Origin: Actinomycetota bacterium
Lineage (GTDB): Bacteria > Actinomycetota > Actinomycetes > Mycobacteriales > Mycobacteriaceae
Reading direction: 5' to 3'
Length of the DNA: 5,894 nucleotides
Assembly (NCBI GenBank): GCA_005787665.1
Contig: SYAB01000432.1
Location: 1-5,894, forward strand
Numbering within the stretch: position 1 is the first letter of the stretch; each line of letters starts with the position of its first letter. The position numbers and the translations under genes were made by a program. Below the pieces are notes generated by a model that had not been told where the DNA came from, did not search any database, and saw only the letters and a program-made list of their open reading frames with translations. Positions 5,556-5,894 of the stretch are shown in pieces.

Positions 5556-5894
5556 CGCGTGCCTCCACGCCGCGTTCGGCGTCGAGCGCGGCCATTTCCA
5601 CGCCGCGTTCGGCGTCGAGCGCGGCCATTTCCTCCGTGATGTCGATTCCCGTGGGGCACCAGGCGATACAGCGGCCGCAGCCGACGCAGCCGGAACTGCC
5701 GAACTGGTCGTGCCAGCTGCTCAGCTTGTGGGTCAGCCAATGCCGGTAGCGCGACGCGCCCGACCGCCGGACCGGGCCGTCGTGGATGAAGGTGAAGTCC
5801 AGTTCGAAACACGACGCCCACTCGGTCCAGCGCTCGGCGTGCTCACCGGTCAGGTCGGTGACCTCTGCGGGGGAGGTGCAGAAACAGGGAGGGC
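5548..5894 (-). CDS. hyhB: Hydrogenase iron-sulfur (beta) subunit, C-terminal part only
   Basis: Only the last 114 residues are in the window; the 5' part lies beyond the right edge. This subunit (HydB/AsrA-like, 4Fe-4S dicluster) connects the hydrogenase small subunit and the diaphorase electronically. The visible part starts with PPCFCTS, the end of the first cluster region in this family. An aromatic-rich stretch with [18 protein letters not shown] follows. The second ferredoxin-type motif is [16 protein letters not shown], with ligands at visible residues 69, 72, 75 and 79. The tail ends with two copies of [11 protein letters not shown] and then ARDD. The frame is set by these motifs and by the TGA at 5548-5550, which overlaps the hyhG ATG. 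The in-frame methionine at the first repeat is preceded by GGAGGAA, but the gap is too short for a credible internal start. It is the first gene of the operon seen here; the promoter is outside the window. Confidence 0.92.
   Translation of the reverse strand, partial: PPCFCTSPAEVTDLTGEHAERWTEWASCFELDFTFIHDGPVRRSGASRYRHWLTHKLSSWHDQFGSSGCVGCGRCIAWCPTGIDITEEMAALDAERGVEMAALDAERGVEARDD
5562..5566 (-). promoter_or_regulatory. Ribosome binding site of hyhG
   Basis: On the minus strand GGAGG is spaced 6 bases from the ATG at 5555. It lies inside the end of hyhB, at the downstream edge of a 33-bp tandem duplication whose two copies each contain a GC hairpin. The site decides the hyhG start. Confidence 0.7.
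5564..5632. repeat. Perfect 33-bp tandem direct duplication in the 3' end of hyhB
   Basis: Two identical 33-bp units lie at 5565-5597 and 5598-5630; identity with period 33 extends over 5564-5599 versus 5597-5632. The unit is in frame with hyhB and encodes [11 protein letters not shown] twice, close to the C-terminus. Each unit holds an inverted repeat, GCCGCG and CGCGGC around a 12-base loop (5569-5592 and 5602-5625). No target-site duplication or transposase is associated. Zero divergence between copies implies recent duplication, gene conversion or strong selection. It is not a CRISPR: there are two units and no spacer. Confidence 0.97.

Noticed and set aside
5564..5632. CRISPR-like repeat
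   Set aside because: Two directly abutting copies with no spacer, lying inside a coding frame.
5552..5821. Arg-rich 89-codon frame at the right end, minus strand, with a repeated tail
   Set aside because: Out of frame with hyhB; the repeat in it is just the 33-bp duplication read in another frame, while the hyhB frame carries the ferredoxin motif.

Overview
The window is GC-rich and almost entirely coding. It looks like a chromosomal segment of a high-GC actinobacterium, most probably a mycobacterium (Mycolicibacterium-like). Three things point there: a group 3b-type [NiFe]-hydrogenase gene set in the order beta-gamma-delta-alpha (called hyhBGSL in Mycobacterium smegmatis), a DUF2784 membrane protein, and TAnnnT -10 boxes placed for leaderless translation. 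The lineage call rests on recalled family knowledge, not on a search. No mobile element, CRISPR array or phage gene is visible, and no gene-free stretch exceeds about 40 bases.

Layout from left to right: the 3' part of a tRNA-Leu gene (+, 1-45) ends 2 bases before the stop codon of a convergent TerC-family membrane protein gene (-, 48-1055). Upstream of that, 24 bases away and probably in the same transcript, is a small DUF2784 membrane protein (-, 1080-1466). A 36-base divergent spacer separates it from a class I glutamine amidotransferase-like protein (+, 1503-2204), whose 3' end overlaps by 39 bases, tail to tail, the last gene of the hydrogenase operon.

The right-hand 60% (2166-5894, minus strand) is one tightly packed operon. 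It reads hyhB (iron-sulfur subunit, 5' end outside the window), hyhG (FAD/NAD(P)-binding diaphorase subunit with a [2Fe-2S] motif), hyhS (small subunit, three [4Fe-4S] clusters), hyhL (NiFe catalytic subunit), and a hydrogenase maturation endopeptidase. All junctions overlap or abut (8 bp, 0 bp, 8 bp, 4 bp), which implies translational coupling. Together the four subunits should form a soluble cytoplasmic complex. Electrons would pass between the NiFe site in HyhL and pyridine nucleotide at HyhG through the iron-sulfur clusters, with H2 made or consumed according to redox state. The protease would trim the C-terminal tail of HyhL after nickel insertion. The hyp maturation genes are not in this window.

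Nothing here amounts to a wholly new system. The most notable observations are a perfect 33-bp in-frame tandem duplication at the 3' end of hyhB, immediately before the hyhG ribosome binding site; the symmetrical leaderless-type divergent promoters at 1467-1502; and the compressed convergent junctions (tRNA/terC-like, amidotransferase/protease).
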